Notes: generated by a model not told the origin, from the sequence alone. A stretch of DNA of 64,000 nt from Aristolochia californica (GCA_029961685.1 JARWKL010000016.1:17118157-17182156); one strand, 5' to 3'. Numbered from the stretch's first letter, positions 10,021 to 22,854 are shown. Translations and numbers: made by a program.

Positions 10021-11780
10021 TAATAGAGTACGGAGAGATGTGGACGAGAACGAACCATTTTAAATGGAAAAAGGGTCTATACACTAATGAAGATCAAGGT
10101 TCTTGAGCCTAAACCGTACGGGGACTGTGAAATTCAAAGATGATCAAGAACTGCTAAAGGCAAGTTGAGCAATACTTCAAAGCTTCAAATCTCACGAATG
10201 AGGGAGCAAAGGTTAATACCGTATTTATGTTTCTCATTGATGACACTATCTTGTGGGGGAGAAGAAGGTTTGATAATGTCGAGAATGGTGAAAACTCAGT
10301 TGACACATGGGAAAGTTTCAAACGTGAATTGAAACACCATTTCTTTCCCAACGATGTCGATTACCTTGCTCGAAAGGAATTGTGTATTGAAGAAAAAAAG
10401 GACAATTCATGAGTATATTTAGACTTTTACTTCTTTAATGTTAAACATTTCTAACATGACCAATGAGGATCGATTTTTTTCTTTTCTTGTAGGACTTCGC
10501 CTGTGGGCAGAACAACAGTTGAGGCGTAGGGAGGTGAAGAGACTTGCAATTGCTTTAGCCACGAAAAAGAAGTAGACTGATTTTGAGAGAAAATTTGATG
10601 ATAAATGGCCATCTCTGTGGATAGAAACAGGAACATTGAGAACCATAAGAAGAAGTCTTTTTGGAGATGGATTTCCGAGGAAGAAGAAGAACTATATGGA
10701 AAACGGTAATCTTAAAAATTGAAAGATTACTTGTTTCCTTTGATAAGGAGAACATTTGATGAAGGATTGTCCAAGAAAGAAGAAAGCTACTAAATGTTAT
10801 CAAAATGGATGATGGAGTCAAGCAATCAAGTGATGATCAACATGTTGAAGAACGTCGAGTTGGTTCGTTGATGTTGCTTAACTCAATCCAAGTAATGGTC
10901 GAGAAATTCAAAGTCATAAACTGATTTTTCTAGATAGTTTGATAAATGATGGCAAAGTGAAAACTCTGGTTGATTTGGGATCAACCCACAACTTCATTTT
11001 GGAGCAGGAAACAAGATGATTACACTTAAGGTGAGAACTGGCTAACAGTCGAATACAGGTTGTCAATTCTGAAGCCAAACCCATGCTTGGGGTGGCCAAG
11101 CATGTTCTTGTAATCGTTGGGGAAGTGGGTTGACTTTTGGACTTCGTTGTAACTCATCTACACGATTTTAATGTGATCTTTTGGGTAGATTTCCTTTATA
11201 AAAACAAGGCCTTTGTAATGCCCTATATGGGAATGATAGGGATTACCAATGAGCAAGGACCTTGGGTAATTTCCGGTGTAGGGGACTATGTAAAGGGAAT
11301 AGCAGTCATGCATACAACCCTCCAACATAGGGTGTAAAGGGTGGAGAGTCCAACCTTCTTGTTTCTTTGGCAGGTGACAAACAATGAGTTGAAGGTCAAT
11401 CCATGCCAATTGAAGAAGAGAAAACCCTAAAGAAGGACTTCATGACTGGAGGTTTTAAACATGATCAGGGGCAACCAAAGTGCCAAAAAACTAACTTTGG
11501 CACAAATTCGCTTTGATGCGAAAACGCGTCAAAAGCAACTTGAGAAGGAGCCAACAAACTGATATTCTTATTTTGGCACATTTGTGCTCATGCCGAGCGA
11601 GTATGCGGTAGAGGAAACCTTTGTGACGGGACTGCAGACCCTTATGTCACGTAACACATTTTCAAACAAGTTTGGAAGGAGCCCAATTGAATTACATTTT
11701 GCCAAATAATTGAGGGATCTCATCTGTTTGGTAGGTATTTTTTCTCAACTATCAAGGAAGGTAATGCAACGAGGGCGGCA
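10021..11780 (+). pseudogene. Ty3/gypsy gag-protease relic, copy 1
   Basis: Interrupted plus-strand reading frames code a gag region (WGRRRFDNVENGENSVDTW, KRELKHHFFPNDVDYLARKE, LRLWAEQQLRRREVK) followed by an aspartic-protease region (LVDLGSTHNF). Frames are broken by stops and frameshifts. Reverse transcriptase and integrase are absent. The same segment occurs at 25830-27700, 41741-46000 (split) and 46831-48230, always next to an RPB6 copy or a PPO. This suggests spread by segmental duplication. Confidence 0.75.
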
Positions 11781-12316
11781 TGCGGCTGCTTAAGCATGTG
11801 GGCACATGGGACGGGCAGGGGTGCAGGTATGCTCGCGAGGGCGAGGCGACTGGGTCATTGGCGGCAAGGATGGGGCGCGCGTCTAGACCTGCGCACATGG
11901 AGTGCAGCTAACCCAACGCATGCACGACTTATAACTTGCTAACTGGCTTGGAGACCACATGCCAAAGCTTCAGGGTCGATTTCTAGCCCGGTAACACTAA
12001 ATCACTAATCGGACTCCCAATACAACACAATTAAAAATGCATCACGCACCACCTTTACACCTATTTTCGTGGAGAAATGTTTCCCATGAAAAGAATTCTT
12101 ACACAATTAAACATTCAGATCATTTATTAAATAGAATGAAAATAGATAAAATTTATTATGTACCTAATTATGTATAGAAGTAATTTGATAAACTTTTATC
12201 AGAGTAAACATAACTCAAACTCTTTTGTTTCGGAGAAGAAAACAGAAGTCATTCTTGAAACAAAATAAAATAAAATATCAAGTGATGGCAAGTAAAACAA
12301 GTAGAAAGCATCCGCT
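11781..12316. other. Spacer between gypsy relic and RPB6 copy 1
   Basis: A GC-rich tail (11781-11940) is shared with the ends of the other gypsy relics (about 27940-28020 and 46250-46440). It is followed by the 3' flank of RPB6, which has a counterpart at 28370-28800. No gene is visible. Confidence 0.5.
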
Positions 12317-13817
12317 TCAGTCACCACCAACTTGTCTTTTCCATGAGTCCTCGACTATAAGTTCATCGACACCCCAATCTTCATAACTGCCAAATGTTCC
12401 AGGGATACGAACTCACACTAAATTTCTGATTAAACATAAAAAGAAACAAGGGAAACTAGTCACGAAAGACCTACCTTCCATCAGGCAAATATCGACGAAT
12501 TGTGAATGGGATTTTGCGCTCTCTAAGCTCTTTCATGGCAATCTGTAGTGACAGAAATAGACACATTTGAAACTGAAAACCAGGCCTTGAATGGGGTTTC
12601 TTTTACACAAAATGAGTTCTGCAGGCTTCACAGTTACTTACCTCCAGTGGATCAGTTTCACCCTCCAGCTCAACCATCACAGGGGCATTCATACTGTTCA
12701 AACAAAAATAACATGTCACAGGCATTGTCACACAAAAATTGAACTTATAGTACTGACTAGGAATACTAGGAAATCATAGGACAAAACCTGATCTGCAGAG
12801 CCCGAGTACCAAGTATTCTAGCACGCTCATATTTAGTCATGTATTTCGATGTCTTTCGAGGCCGCTGAGTTGCTTCTTCATTTCCTTTTGCCTCACCTTC
12901 AGGTTCAAGAGTATCAGGAATCTCTTCATTGTTATTATCAACCTCCTCTTCATCACCTTCCTACAAACGACCAAATTTATCTCTTAAGGATTTGTTTCAC
13001 ATGTTTGAACCTGCAGGATCTACCGCCAGTAGCATCTAAAATTAACTCATACAAATGGGAACTGATCATTTACCTCAATCTCTGGTTCCGGAGGCTCATC
13101 CTCATATCTGCACAGCACTTATAAACATCAAGACTAAACAGAAGTTGCTATTCAAAAAAGAAAAAAAGATGATGCAGACTTCATTGAAATTGACAAACCA
13201 GCAAGCCTATACAGCAGAAGCAGGTCTAGAAGTATTCGTCGCTCACTTGAAAGTTATAAGATTGAGGTGAAATAGCAAAGATGTGTGATGGTATGCTGTC
13301 ACAGACTGCATATAGTGTTTTGTAAATTGCAACCAAAATTCTAAAGAACACGGAGGAGGTGATAATCTTACCAACAGAAATTTGTATGAACTAAATTACA
13401 GGAATTTAAACAACAATACCCTCTTCAACTTAAGAATGAAGACTTCAGCACAAATGGTTCTTTAGTCTGAGGTGGAGCTCATCTAATTGTTGGTATAAAG
13501 TTAGCAGCAACATCGTCCACCTAGATTTTGAAAATTTTGAAAGTTCCAATGCACATGTATCATAACACTTAGCTTACCAATATGTTTATGAACAATATAT
13601 ACATGGACTTATATAAAATATATGGATAGATATATCACACACACGCACTTATGAAACCATGTAAATGAGGAAACTCAAGTTCTTCACAACCTTGAGTAAT
13701 TACGCGCAACTGTTGGTGAAATAAAAAAACATCATATAAAGATGAATAAATAATAGCTAAATACATAAAGAACATAAATTACCCCATGTCCACGTCATTA
13801 TAATCATCGTCGGCCAT
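12317..13817 (-). CDS. NRPB6: RNA polymerase I/II/III subunit RPB6 (RPABC2), copy 1
   Basis: Six exons on the minus strand: 13817-13783, 13107-13074, 12960-12788, 12693-12642, 12542-12475 and 12386-12317. All have GT-AG borders and matching phases, and code 143 residues. RPB6 is the small omega-like subunit shared by the three nuclear RNA polymerases and helps assemble the largest subunit. The product starts [20 protein letters not shown], continues with an acidic tail, then [20 protein letters not shown] (about 59-78), [21 protein letters not shown] and ends [11 protein letters not shown]. This is the full plant RPB6 pattern with no missing part. Every codon split across an intron (G12, S81, S121) is restored correctly. 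Of the three copies this is closest to the family consensus and is the best candidate for a working gene. Confidence 0.93.
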
Positions 13818-15900
13818 TGCTGTTGCAGCTTACTCCAACAACAATTTCCCCTCTTTAAAAAAAACACTCAACTTAAGCCTGAAAAGAACAAAAGAAACCT
13901 TACACAACAGATTCCTCATGTCCAATCGTAGAACAGAAGAAAAACAAAATAAATGAGGGAACTTCTAAACTTTAAAGAAAACAAAAGCAAATGGATACTC
14001 TCGCTGCAGCCAATTGCATATATCAGAGAAAAGATATTAGCTTTAAAATTCTCGAGCAAATAGGAAACAAAACCATTCAGACTAAGTTATGACAAAATAA
14101 AAGATTACTTGTTCAAGACAGACTGGAGACAACAACGAATCGACTGCAAAAGAGAAGAAACGTATTCAAGGCGAATCCATTGTGGAATAACAATAACTGA
14201 GTGCTACACTAATCTTTTTGGTAGAATTGACAGGAGTATGTCTATCCATTGTAAATTATTAAGGGTAGAATCGAGCCAAGCTTGAGCTTACATGAGCATG
14301 AGCTCGGTTTGGCATCTAAAACTTGGCTCAAGCCTATAATTGAGGTTTGAACTTGAGAGCAGATCAAGACGGGGTCCAGCTTGAGTGGCTCAAGCTCATC
14401 TTGCTGCCATTCTTATCAATACGCAGTCTCAGGAACATCAAATCTTATCAGTAAAAAGCTTCAAGTCATCAAAAGCCATCTTCATCATTGTTATATCTTA
14501 ATTTACATGGGGTGCATTAACCAAAAATAGTGAGAAACTCATACGTTGTTTGGGTGGAAGTATTTTGATCCCCTCATTCAGCGGCTAGTAAAGATTACTT
14601 GAATCATAGGATTAAAGAAAACATAGTAATGGTTCTCCCCTAGCACAAATTTTCAAAAACAAGGTGGCTTGTTGGTCCTAGTAAGTACTGATTCACTGAA
14701 GTTATGGAATTATATTTACAGAAACAGGCTTCAAGAAGCTCTCTCTAGCAAGTTCCCCACAGTTTAACCATACAACTGATGATACAACAGCATATATGAA
14801 AATAACATATACTAAGCAATAGAATAAAAAAACACATATGAAGACCAAATTTAATATACAACAGTATAAGACAGAGCATTAACACCAGGACATTTATGAA
14901 AACATCATAAACAACAATATTTAAACTTCAAAAACAACAACTTCCCACACCTAATCTCCTGAAAGCTTTAAGCTCTTATCTGAAACATCCAAACTCCCAG
15001 CTAAATAGAAAAAACTCTTGCTACTTAACAAGGATTTTATACTGGAGAAGCAACAGAAACCGAGTATTTATAAGCAGTATGGTGCATTGTAGAAAGACAG
15101 AAACTGTTCCAGTTGGCGTTCGTTAGGTCAATTTTCAAGATTTCTCCTAAAAATTTATGTAAAAGATAGTATTTTCTCTACAATTTTTGAACTAACTAGG
15201 ATACGAAAAATATTTATCTTCACGTTATATGCTAGATTCTGAGAAGCACAGTTTGTTCTTTTGGGCTGAGTTTTCCTAAGAAAGAATTTAAGGCTATATA
15301 TATATCGCTTTCCACTTCTAAAGCTCTTCGAACCGAAGTTAATGCACCTGAGTACTTCCTCTTTCCGGTATAGTTTGCATTTTTCTCAGGTAAATTACAG
15401 ACGTTTGCTCGGCAAATGAGGTTCTCAGACACACCCCGTTTTCCAACAAACTGTGGTAAGAGTAAGTTACTTGTAAAATAAATTTGGCTTCGAAAAGAAG
15501 GATGGATGTGGGCGAGCCAGAGTTCCTTCGAGCTGCAGCAGGGCAGCGTCATGTGAAACCAGATAGAGAAGCACAACCAGCCGGCAAGAGAAAAACCCTG
15601 ACTTGAACTTGGAAGAGACGGAGAGGGAGGATTCGATGTTTTTCTATGGTCGAGAGATACACAAAAAGAAGAAAACCTTTTCTAGGAAGAGGGGTTTACC
15701 TAGTTTCTTTCGAATCGAGCCGGAGAGGTTGCAGAGGGGGGAAAGAAGTCGCCGAAGGTCGTTAAGCTGGGGACAGCTAGAGGAAAGAATCACGCCGGGG
15801 AGAGGTTGCAGAGGGGGCGATTGAAATCGCTGAAGGTCGCGAGCGAGAGAGCAGAATTTATTTTTTCCCAAAACCCTAAACCCCTCTTAATTCAATTTCC
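13818..15900. other. Upstream region of RPB6 copy 1
   Basis: About 1.4 kb (13818-15235) is nearly collinear with the upstream regions of copies 2 (30251-31660) and 3 (49983-51390), and presumably includes the promoter and 5' untranslated region. Copy 1 then diverges at about 15236. The other two share a further kilobase that copy 1 lacks. Short frames here (15232-15576 minus, 15603-15871 both strands) are purine-rich and resemble no family. Confidence 0.5.
14259..14420. mobile_element. Old hAT-terminus-like fragment upstream of RPB6
   Basis: The sequence TTAAGGGTAGAATCGAGCC followed by GAGCTC-rich motifs resembles the TAGGGGTGGCATCGAGCC end of the hAT family at 58332. In copy 2 (30671) and copy 3 (50422) the start reads TTAGGGGTAGAATCGAGCC. 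The fragment is in all three RPB6 upstream regions, so it was present before the duplications. Confidence 0.45.
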
Positions 15901-16189
15901 CTCGCGTTATGCCTAAAACGGGGAAAGTATATTACATCTGTAATTTACTTTCCCTAAAGGGCACTAACAGGTTTTATCACATTTTACCCGTCAGTAACAC
16001 TAACAGGGCCTAAATGTTGTAAATTTTCGCTTCATAAATTAATGATAAAACTATCCTCAAGGATGGTTGTGGAGGTTGCATCCAATAGGGAAAATACATT
16101 CTTATATCATGAGATAGTCGTTGATGGGACTATTAAGATAGTTATTGATGAAATGGTTGAGATATTCATTGATCATGTGAATATATATA
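15901..16189. other. RPB6 upstream remnant flanking the Harbinger insertion
   Basis: The stretch from about 16020 to 16150 (TTTTCGCTTCATAAATTAAT and following) matches 32500-32640 and 54510-54620, upstream of RPB6 copies 2 and 3. It is interrupted where the Harbinger element begins. No gene. Confidence 0.5.
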
Positions 16190-16880
16190 AATAAATATAT
16201 ATATTTTTACATATTATTAATTAATAATATATTGCCACAAAATTTAAAACCATTGGTTTAATTAATTATAGCAATGGGATAATTAAACCAACTAATGATT
16301 ATAGTTTATTATAAATTAATATAATAATTACGTGTGACTAGAATAAATATAAAAAATTACAAAAAGTAAAAAATAATTGCATCAAATATAATTAATGAAT
16401 AAATTATTTAATTGAACAGAATAAATAAGTAAAATTATTTTATTAATAACATGAGATGAATTTTTAAAGTAATTAATAATATATTTTTACAAAATAAAAA
16501 ATGATTAATTTAAATAATTATAAAAATGAGATAATTAATCCAAAATAATTGATCAAATGCTATATTTAACAATATTTTAATTACTAGTCTTAAATTAATA
16601 ATTTACTATAGTAATAACATTAATGAATATAATAAATAAATAAATTTATTATTTTATTAACAAACTAGGATAAATTATTAATAACATATAAGTTCATATT
16701 TATGTCGTTCGTAATAGTCCACAATTTACAGCATAAATGCAAACGTTAAAAAAAATATGTGTTGGAATATAACAACCAGTTCGTGCATATAATATTAAAA
16801 TCATCAACTTACTAGTTTAGTACATACAAACGATAAAATACATGTTCAAAAACAATAAGATACAACCATGAATGATCACT

Positions 16881-18174
16881 CTACATGCTAGTTGTTATGG
16901 CATCTCGAAATTGTGCGGCTCTTGTGGATTCTAATGCACACCGCCTCCGCATGTTTGTTGATAGGTTGTCTTCATCCACAACAGCATTGCTATCATCACT
17001 ATCTTCGTCCTCAATTACACCTGCTAATCGGACCTCATCACCTTCTCCACCAAGCTTATCACCCGAATTATCATCTTCCAATTCAAACATATCATTGTAA
17101 TCCTCTCTACGTATATAATTTTGTAATATGCAACAAACTATTACAATTTTTATCTGGATCTTATAAGAAAACGAAGGAGCGCCTTTCAACATTTGAAATC
17201 GAGCTTTTAAAGCACCAAAAGTTCGTTCAATAGTATTCCTCAAAGATGAGTGCCTTCGGTTGAATAACTCTTTATCATTTCTAGGAAGGTTGATAACGAG
17301 TTTCTCAATATAGAGACAAAAATCCAAGCATATTTGCATAACCAACATCAACTAGATAATATTTACCTACAGTACAAAATATATTCCACCTAAAATAATT
17401 GAAGATAATAATAGATAAAAAGATATTGAATAAAAAAATATTATTTACCTTCAGGTACGAAAAGTCTATCTTCCCGAGTCAATGCGTTCTTCAGTACACA
17501 GGAATCAGCTGCTAATCCCTCCTATCCAGTAAGTACATAAGTGAATTGCATGTCAAATGTACATGTTGCCATCACGTTTTGTGGGAGATAGCCCTTTCTG
17601 TTCCGGAACCATTGTTGTTCTTGAAGTGGGATGTTTGCTTTGATATGAGTTCCATCAATAGCCTAAATACATTCCTAATTATACCATTTCAATTAATACA
17701 AAGTAACTCTGTATATTAATCTAAAATTATTCATTAAAGGCCAAGTGGTGTTACCTTAAAATACGGATAAAATATTGGATTGTTTAAAACCTTCGAGTGA
17801 GTGCGTTATGAAGGCCATTTGATGTAATCAGATTGAAGTTTGACAATAACATTCAACACCTTATTGAAATACCTACTTATGGTCCAATTTGATCTATCAA
17901 ACATCTCTGTTGCGACAATATACGATTGTTGTTGACCAACAATTAGGAGAAAATATGCAAGTTATTCTTCCACTGAGATGGTCTTTGTGGGTGGTAAAAA
18001 TCTTTTACTATAAAGTATCTCTGCCAATTTATGAAACACAATTTGATTCATCCTATAAACTTTTCGAAATTTAACAAGTGATTTCTCTAATGCCTTTTGT
18101 AAATAAATTGGACCCCCAATCCCACGAGGACGTAGTGCACGTCTATTCCTATAGCTGAGATAGTATCTTCCCAT
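16881..18174 (-). pseudogene. PIF/Harbinger transposase (HARBI1-like nuclease), broken
   Basis: The minus strand gives, in order, an N-terminal helical part (18174-17962; MGRYYLSYRNRRALRPRG), the DDE core (about 17680-17460; AIDGTHIKANIPLQEQQWFR, NVMATCTFDMQFTYVL, AADSCVLKNAL), the third-Asp segment (near 17370; KYYLVDVGYANM) and the C-terminal part (17300-16881; ELFNRRHSSLRNTIERTFG). The three acidic residues of the family's catalytic triad are all readable. A GT-AG intron joins PEG to KYYLVD. The frame is broken by a stop where LTGWEG is expected (LTG-stop-EG) and by shifts after the third Asp, so it is not active. Confidence 0.85.
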
Positions 18175-18567
18175 GATTTACAAAATACATGTAAATGCTA
18201 TCATACTTACAATCCTTTCTTTTTCTTTCTTAATATCCATGGAAAGCTGCAAATACAATCAACACAAACACTTATGATTGACGACTACAAAAATAATTCT
18301 TGTTTCTTCCTAAAAGTCATAAACACAAACATACCATTATCTTCAATCATAACCTATTTTCAATCATACCTTTACACAACCATATCCAATCACACATCCA
18401 CTATATTCATCCACACAATAAGAACCCAACAATCATGAAAACCCAAATCTAAACCATAATGACATTCATAATCTATCAATGCTAGGTCTTACAATGTCAT
18501 AATTAAAAAACATCATTAAAAATCAAAACACTCGTCTCCAAGTAGATAATGGACTTAAAACTCATTA

Positions 18568-19468
18568 CTACATTTCTTCATTAGAACAATCTTGAAGCCA
18601 TTCGAGCCGCTCTTCCACTGTTAGCTTCTTAAACATGTCCTTCTTAATTTTCGTATCCAACCATCGAGGAGCGTTTTTTGGCAGGTCCGAGATTTCCGTG
18701 AGGGCTTTGAACCAATTCTCTCCGACTTTATCATATTTAGGTTTGATAGCATCATGCAATACCGCGGTAATTTCCTTCATTGTATCAAAAAACATGAAAG
18801 TGTCATTAGTGGATATTTTCGGTCTCTTTCTATGACGAGTTGAAGTCGACGGGTTACCACTTCGAGACTGATTAGTTGTCGACTCATTCCCGCTAACGAA
18901 TGGTGATGGAGTTTCTGTACCTAAATCGACATCCTTGAGCATATCCAAGGGTGAATTTTCTTCCTTGTTGAACATCATTGCACTTGTCTACGCTAATTTG
19001 ACTTATTGTCCCCATAGCTATTGAGTTTCCCACTATCAAAGCCAATTTGTCATATAGGGGGAAACCTTGTTGTCTATACTTTTCAACATCTTTATGCTCC
19101 TACAAGAATAAAACATCATTTAGACGGCTTGGAATAGAGCTATAGTAATGCAGAAAACAAACAAATTTTTTTACAGTTGATCATAATTTATTGACCTTGA
19201 TGTAGTCTTGCCATACAGAATAACATGCAGTAACTCGGTGTGTGGTTGCATCCCAGCCGAACCCACTAGTGTTGAGATAGCTCGTTACTATTTGATAAGT
19301 TTTCTTCCATGATCTTGTTCGATTCTTGAGTTGTTCAATAGTTTTTTTATTAGTTGTGTCTTCATTGAACCTATTGACACAGTCCAAATACACCTCATGC
19401 TTCCAAACCCCATTGGACATTATTTCAAAATTAATCAAACAAAATTCAAGTCCAAATTTAACAAACAC
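18568..19468 (-). pseudogene. Harbinger ORF1, Myb/SANT-like DNA-binding protein
   Basis: Two minus-strand exon-like frames are visible. 19468-19181 has the Myb/SANT-like pattern of plant Harbinger ORF1: a trihelix-type core with LKNRTRSWKKTYQIV and GFGWDATTHRVTA. 18978-18568 is an acidic linker with a C-terminal helical part (WFKALTEISDLP, KKLTVEERLEWLQDC). In the family, ORF1 binds the ends and brings the transposase to DNA. The two frames are probably joined by an intron at about 19170-18990. Whether the joined frame is intact was not resolved. Confidence 0.65.
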
Positions 19469-19589
19469 CCTGGTAGAGCCCCATATGACTTCGTAGTAAC
19501 TACAAACAGTACATCGTCAGTGATGGGGGTCGGGTTTCGTTGGCTAATGGACTCCCATGTAGGCGACTCAACCTTGTTTGAACTGGATA

Positions 19590-19990
19590 AAATACCCCAA
19601 ACCCTAAACTCTAACCGAGAACTCTAAAAAATTAAAAAGAACCAAAAACCCTAAACCCTAAACCCTAAACCCTAGACCTTAAAACCCCTAAAAGCCCCAA
19701 ACCCTATCACCCCAAAAACCGAGAACCCTACATTTTTTTGAAAAAACCCTAAACCATAATTCCAAACCTAAAGGCTAAACCCTAGACATTAAAAACCCTA
19801 AAAGCCCTAAACCCTAAACCATAAACCCTAAAAAAACCATATACCCTAAAAATACCATAAACACTAATCCCTAAACCCTTAAATACCTTGAAAAAAGCCC
19901 TAAATACACTAAACCCTAACTCTAATCCTGAAATTAAACCCTATAAAGACAAAATTGAACCCTAAATACCATAAACCCAAACCCCAAATA
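19590..19990. repeat. Degenerate telomere-like (CCCTAAA)n tract inside the Harbinger element
   Basis: Four adjacent near-perfect AAACCCT units lie at about 19647-19675, followed by hundreds of bases of degenerate copies. A similar tract sits at the same relative place in the related element at 35855-36240. The repeat is therefore part of the transposon family rather than a fused chromosome end. Confidence 0.75.
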
Positions 19991-20671
19991 CCACAATTAG
20001 GCTACAATCAATAAAAATTAGGCACATAAATTAAAATTAAATCAAATACAACACTAAATCAATTGAAAAAAAATTAGGGTTTCGGCTTACCTTATGAAAT
20101 TTGGGGAAAACAGAAGCCAAAATGGGAAATCGACGCCTAAATGTCAAAAATCGAAATGGGGGGGTGTAGAGAAGACTGAGAGGGAGATAGAAGAGGGAGG
20201 CCGAGAGGGAGAAGAGAGAGGGAGACGAGAGAGGGAGGCCGAGAGAGACAAGGAGAGGAGATGTGATGACGATGAGAAGGGAGTGCGAAGACGAGAGGAG
20301 GAAGAGAGGGCGAAAAAATCGTCAGGAGAGGGAGAACTAAGGGAACCGAGGGAAAATTTTAGTTCGGGAGAGGGAGAATCACATCCCACGCATGATTCAT
20401 GTGGATGATTCGCAAAATAGGTATGAAACATGATTCCCCTGTTTTTGCCTGAGAACATCACCTGACGTGATTCAAATGAAGAAGAGATCATGCAACACTA
20501 GTGGCCTAATCGAATGAACGGAGTAATGCGGGAGTAACTCATCTTTGACTCATTTTAGACTACCCCGTTTCCCCTTCCCTAAGTCTTTTATCATTCATTC
20601 TTTCCTAGGGGTTTTAGTTTTGAATTAATAGACTAACAATTTTACCTGATTAATTGTTCTACCCATGTAAG

Positions 20672-20749
20672 GATTTACCAATTTATTGCATAGCTTTATT
20701 AAATAGAACAGATTTACCAATTTATTGCATAGCTTTATTAAATAGAACA
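20672..20749. repeat. 39-bp tandem duplication in R1
   Basis: Two adjacent identical 39-bp units start with GATTTACCAATTTATTGC. R3 has one copy near 55427. Confidence 0.85.
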
Positions 20750-21564
20750 TATAAAGTCTAGAACTCAAGTAGGTTAGCAAATACAAGAGATCGATTAAAC
20801 TAAAGGTATATAGATTCACTCAAGGTATATAGATATGGAGTCTTATGTCAAAAGGAAATTGAGCTGCTAATTCATGCGGTAGTATTGAATTTTGCACTTG
20901 TTAATGAAAATGAGTATTTATAATTAAGTTACCATGGATACGATTCATGAGTCACATATGAGTGCAGTCAAGCAAGGATCCACTGACATTAGCCAAACAA
21001 GTAGTAAACAAAGATTTATTCATTACTTCGTAATATAGAATAGGAGAGGGATGCATTGCAGCCCCATAGGAGGTACATGTGATGTCCCTTTCCTAGTCCA
21101 CAATTGACACTTGAAACCGTTGCTTGTAGTTCAAAAATGTTGCTTGAGGACCGGGAGGGAGTGTCACCCATGCCTCACAAAGGGGCATCTCATGTGTCAC
21201 TTCCCCATTCTATGTTAAGACATTAGCTTATCCAAACTTGTGTGGTTCCAAATTATTATTGTATCTCTTTCTTTACTCTTCACCAATACAAATTGCTCAA
21301 TTTTTAGTGATACTACGACTGTAATTAACATCTTGATTTAATCTCAAATGAACTCAACTTTTAGAGTTTGACAAGATGTGGGATAGCCCAAGTTTAAGGT
21401 GTATTGTAATAGACTCACAAGCAAACCAACAGTGAACTCAAATAAATTTATTTCAAGATAAGTTCAATTTGGTTCAACACGAAAAACACCAAGGACACAC
21501 TGAATTTCAAAATCACAAAGAGGCTTATTAGCCTTTTCAAAATATCTCCTTGTTTTGGAACTTC

Positions 21565-21850
21565 TGAAATGATTTTGTTAAAAAAAATCTCCGTTTCATG
21601 TATGGTTGTTTCCAAACTACTTACATTCTCTCCTTGAGCGATATGAGAAAATCTGCCTAGACCTTTTCCCAATAAGGCATAGTTCCATGCCTGAACACTC
21701 TTTGATATGAAATGATTTTGTTAAAAAAAATCTCCGTTTCATGTATGGTTGTTTCCAAACTACTTACATTCTCTCCTTGAGCGATATGAGAAAATCTGCC
21801 TAGACCTTTTCCCAATAAGGCATAGTTCCATGCCTGAACACTCTTTGATA
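21565..21850. repeat. 143-bp perfect tandem duplication in R1
   Basis: Units 21565-21707 and 21708-21850 look identical. R2 and R3 have one copy each. Identity of the two units points to a recent event or an assembly artefact. Confidence 0.85.
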
Positions 21851-22140
21851 GAGTACAGTTAATTCTAGGGTCCTATCGTGTTAACTGTTCTAGCATGAGA
21901 ATTTGAAGTGGTTGTTGTATGATTTGAATTTGAGGAGCATTTGAAAAATGGGGTTGTTGCATTGATTGGGGGGGGTGATTTTTTAAAATCCATTTTTCAT
22001 TGCTCTTATCGTTTGAAATCATTTAATTGAACTTGGTCTAGCAAATCTAAACTCAAGATTAAGATCCTTGACTAAAGAGCATGCATTGTGAAATCATATT
22101 TGGCTCGAGTTGGTTTAATTGAAAACTTCCATTTGTAAAA

Positions 22141-22492
22141 CTAATCCTTTCATCAAGCTTTGATTTAAAATGTGGTCATCCAAGGACATAGAGATGTTGT
22201 TTACATTGAATAGGTACTTATGATTGTGTGCATATTATTGTGCTTGAATTGTGAAAGCTGGCTATTAAGAGGTATGTTGGAAGATATGAACAAGTTGGGG
22301 GGGGAGGGGAGGGAAACTAATCCTTTCATCAAGCTTTGATTTAAAATGTGGTCATCCAAGGACCTAGAGATGTTGTTTACATTGAATAGGTACTTATGAT
22401 TGTGTGCATATTATTGTGCTTGAATTGTGAAAGCTGGCTATTAAGAGGTATGTTGGAAGATATGAACAAGTTGTGGGGGGGGGTCATTGATG
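22141..22492. repeat. 176-bp tandem duplication in R1
   Basis: Units start with CTAATCCTTTCATCAAGC at 22141 and 22317 and end in G-rich runs (GGGGGGGGAGGGGAGGG and GTGGGGGGGGG). R2 and R3 have single copies near 34128 and 56692. Confidence 0.85.
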
Positions 22493-22560
22493 TAATTAGG
22501 TTATGGTTTTGTCTCTTATTCACTCTTATTCACTCTTACACCGGTCTAGCAAATTACCTG

Positions 22561-22854
22561 ACAAGATGTAACTTCCGGCGGCTCAATCGGAGCACCAACT
22601 GCTGAGGGGTTGCCCGCGAGAGCGGTGGCTCCATAGAACCCTCTGAGACCGAGCAGGACGTTGCGACGGTCCAATCTGGCCGGAGTGGGTTCACCACTCG
22701 TCTCGCGGCTACTTCTAATACTAGTATTTGCCCTTCTCTTCTCACGTACGTTGCAGTCTTTGATCTGGAGCGGGCATGCATAGGAGGTAGGGGAGGAGGA
22801 GGAGGGGAGGGTGGGTGTGGGGACGCCGTTGGACAGCAGCATTGAGATAGCCAT
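22561..22854 (-). pseudogene. PPO 5' fragment a (transit peptide only)
   Basis: The minus strand starts [16 protein letters not shown] and runs through the twin-arginine signal ([15 protein letters not shown]) to EPPEVTSC, about 98 residues. It then jumps into repeat R sequence at about 22560. The rest of the enzyme is missing. Its upstream region with TATTTAAA at 22911-22918 is still PPO-like. The breakpoint is the R1/PPO junction, so it was created by recombination rather than by gradual decay. Confidence 0.9.

Larger units (their letters stand above)
16190..20567 (-). mobile_element. PIF/Harbinger DNA transposon, degraded but with both ORFs
   Basis: The element carries a Harbinger transposase relic and a Myb/SANT ORF1, both on the minus strand. 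The right end is placed near TAGACTACCCC at 20566. Its reverse complement, GGGGTAGTCTAAAATGAG, resembles the end of the relative at 23955 (GGGGTTTAGTCCAAGATGA). The flank resumes at about 20580 with sequence found uninterrupted at 32945. The left end is less certain; about 16190 is where RPB6-upstream similarity stops. An AT-rich left portion (16190-16600) is shared, inverted, with 24600-25260. Confidence 0.7.
20568..22560. repeat. Anonymous 2-kb repeat R, copy 1
   Basis: This stretch matches about 32945-34330 and 55380-56890 over most of its length. No coding family is recognised. Short minus frames (such as 21672-21448) partly persist in the R3 counterpart (about 56390-56290, GLGRFSHIAQEG), so a diverged gene piece cannot be excluded. 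In R2 and R3 the unit continues with a CT-rich stretch and TATAAATAAAGCTT-like sequence. R1 is cut short at 22560, where a PPO fragment begins. Confidence 0.65.

Noticed and set aside
12548..13270. Plus-strand frames over the RPB6 exons (and equivalents in copies 2 and 3)
   Set aside because: They are antisense readings of RPB6 exons; the minus-strand exon chain explains the sequence fully.
19647..19990. Chromosome end or fusion point
   Set aside because: The telomere-like units are degenerate, internal, and repeated in the same place within a second transposon copy.
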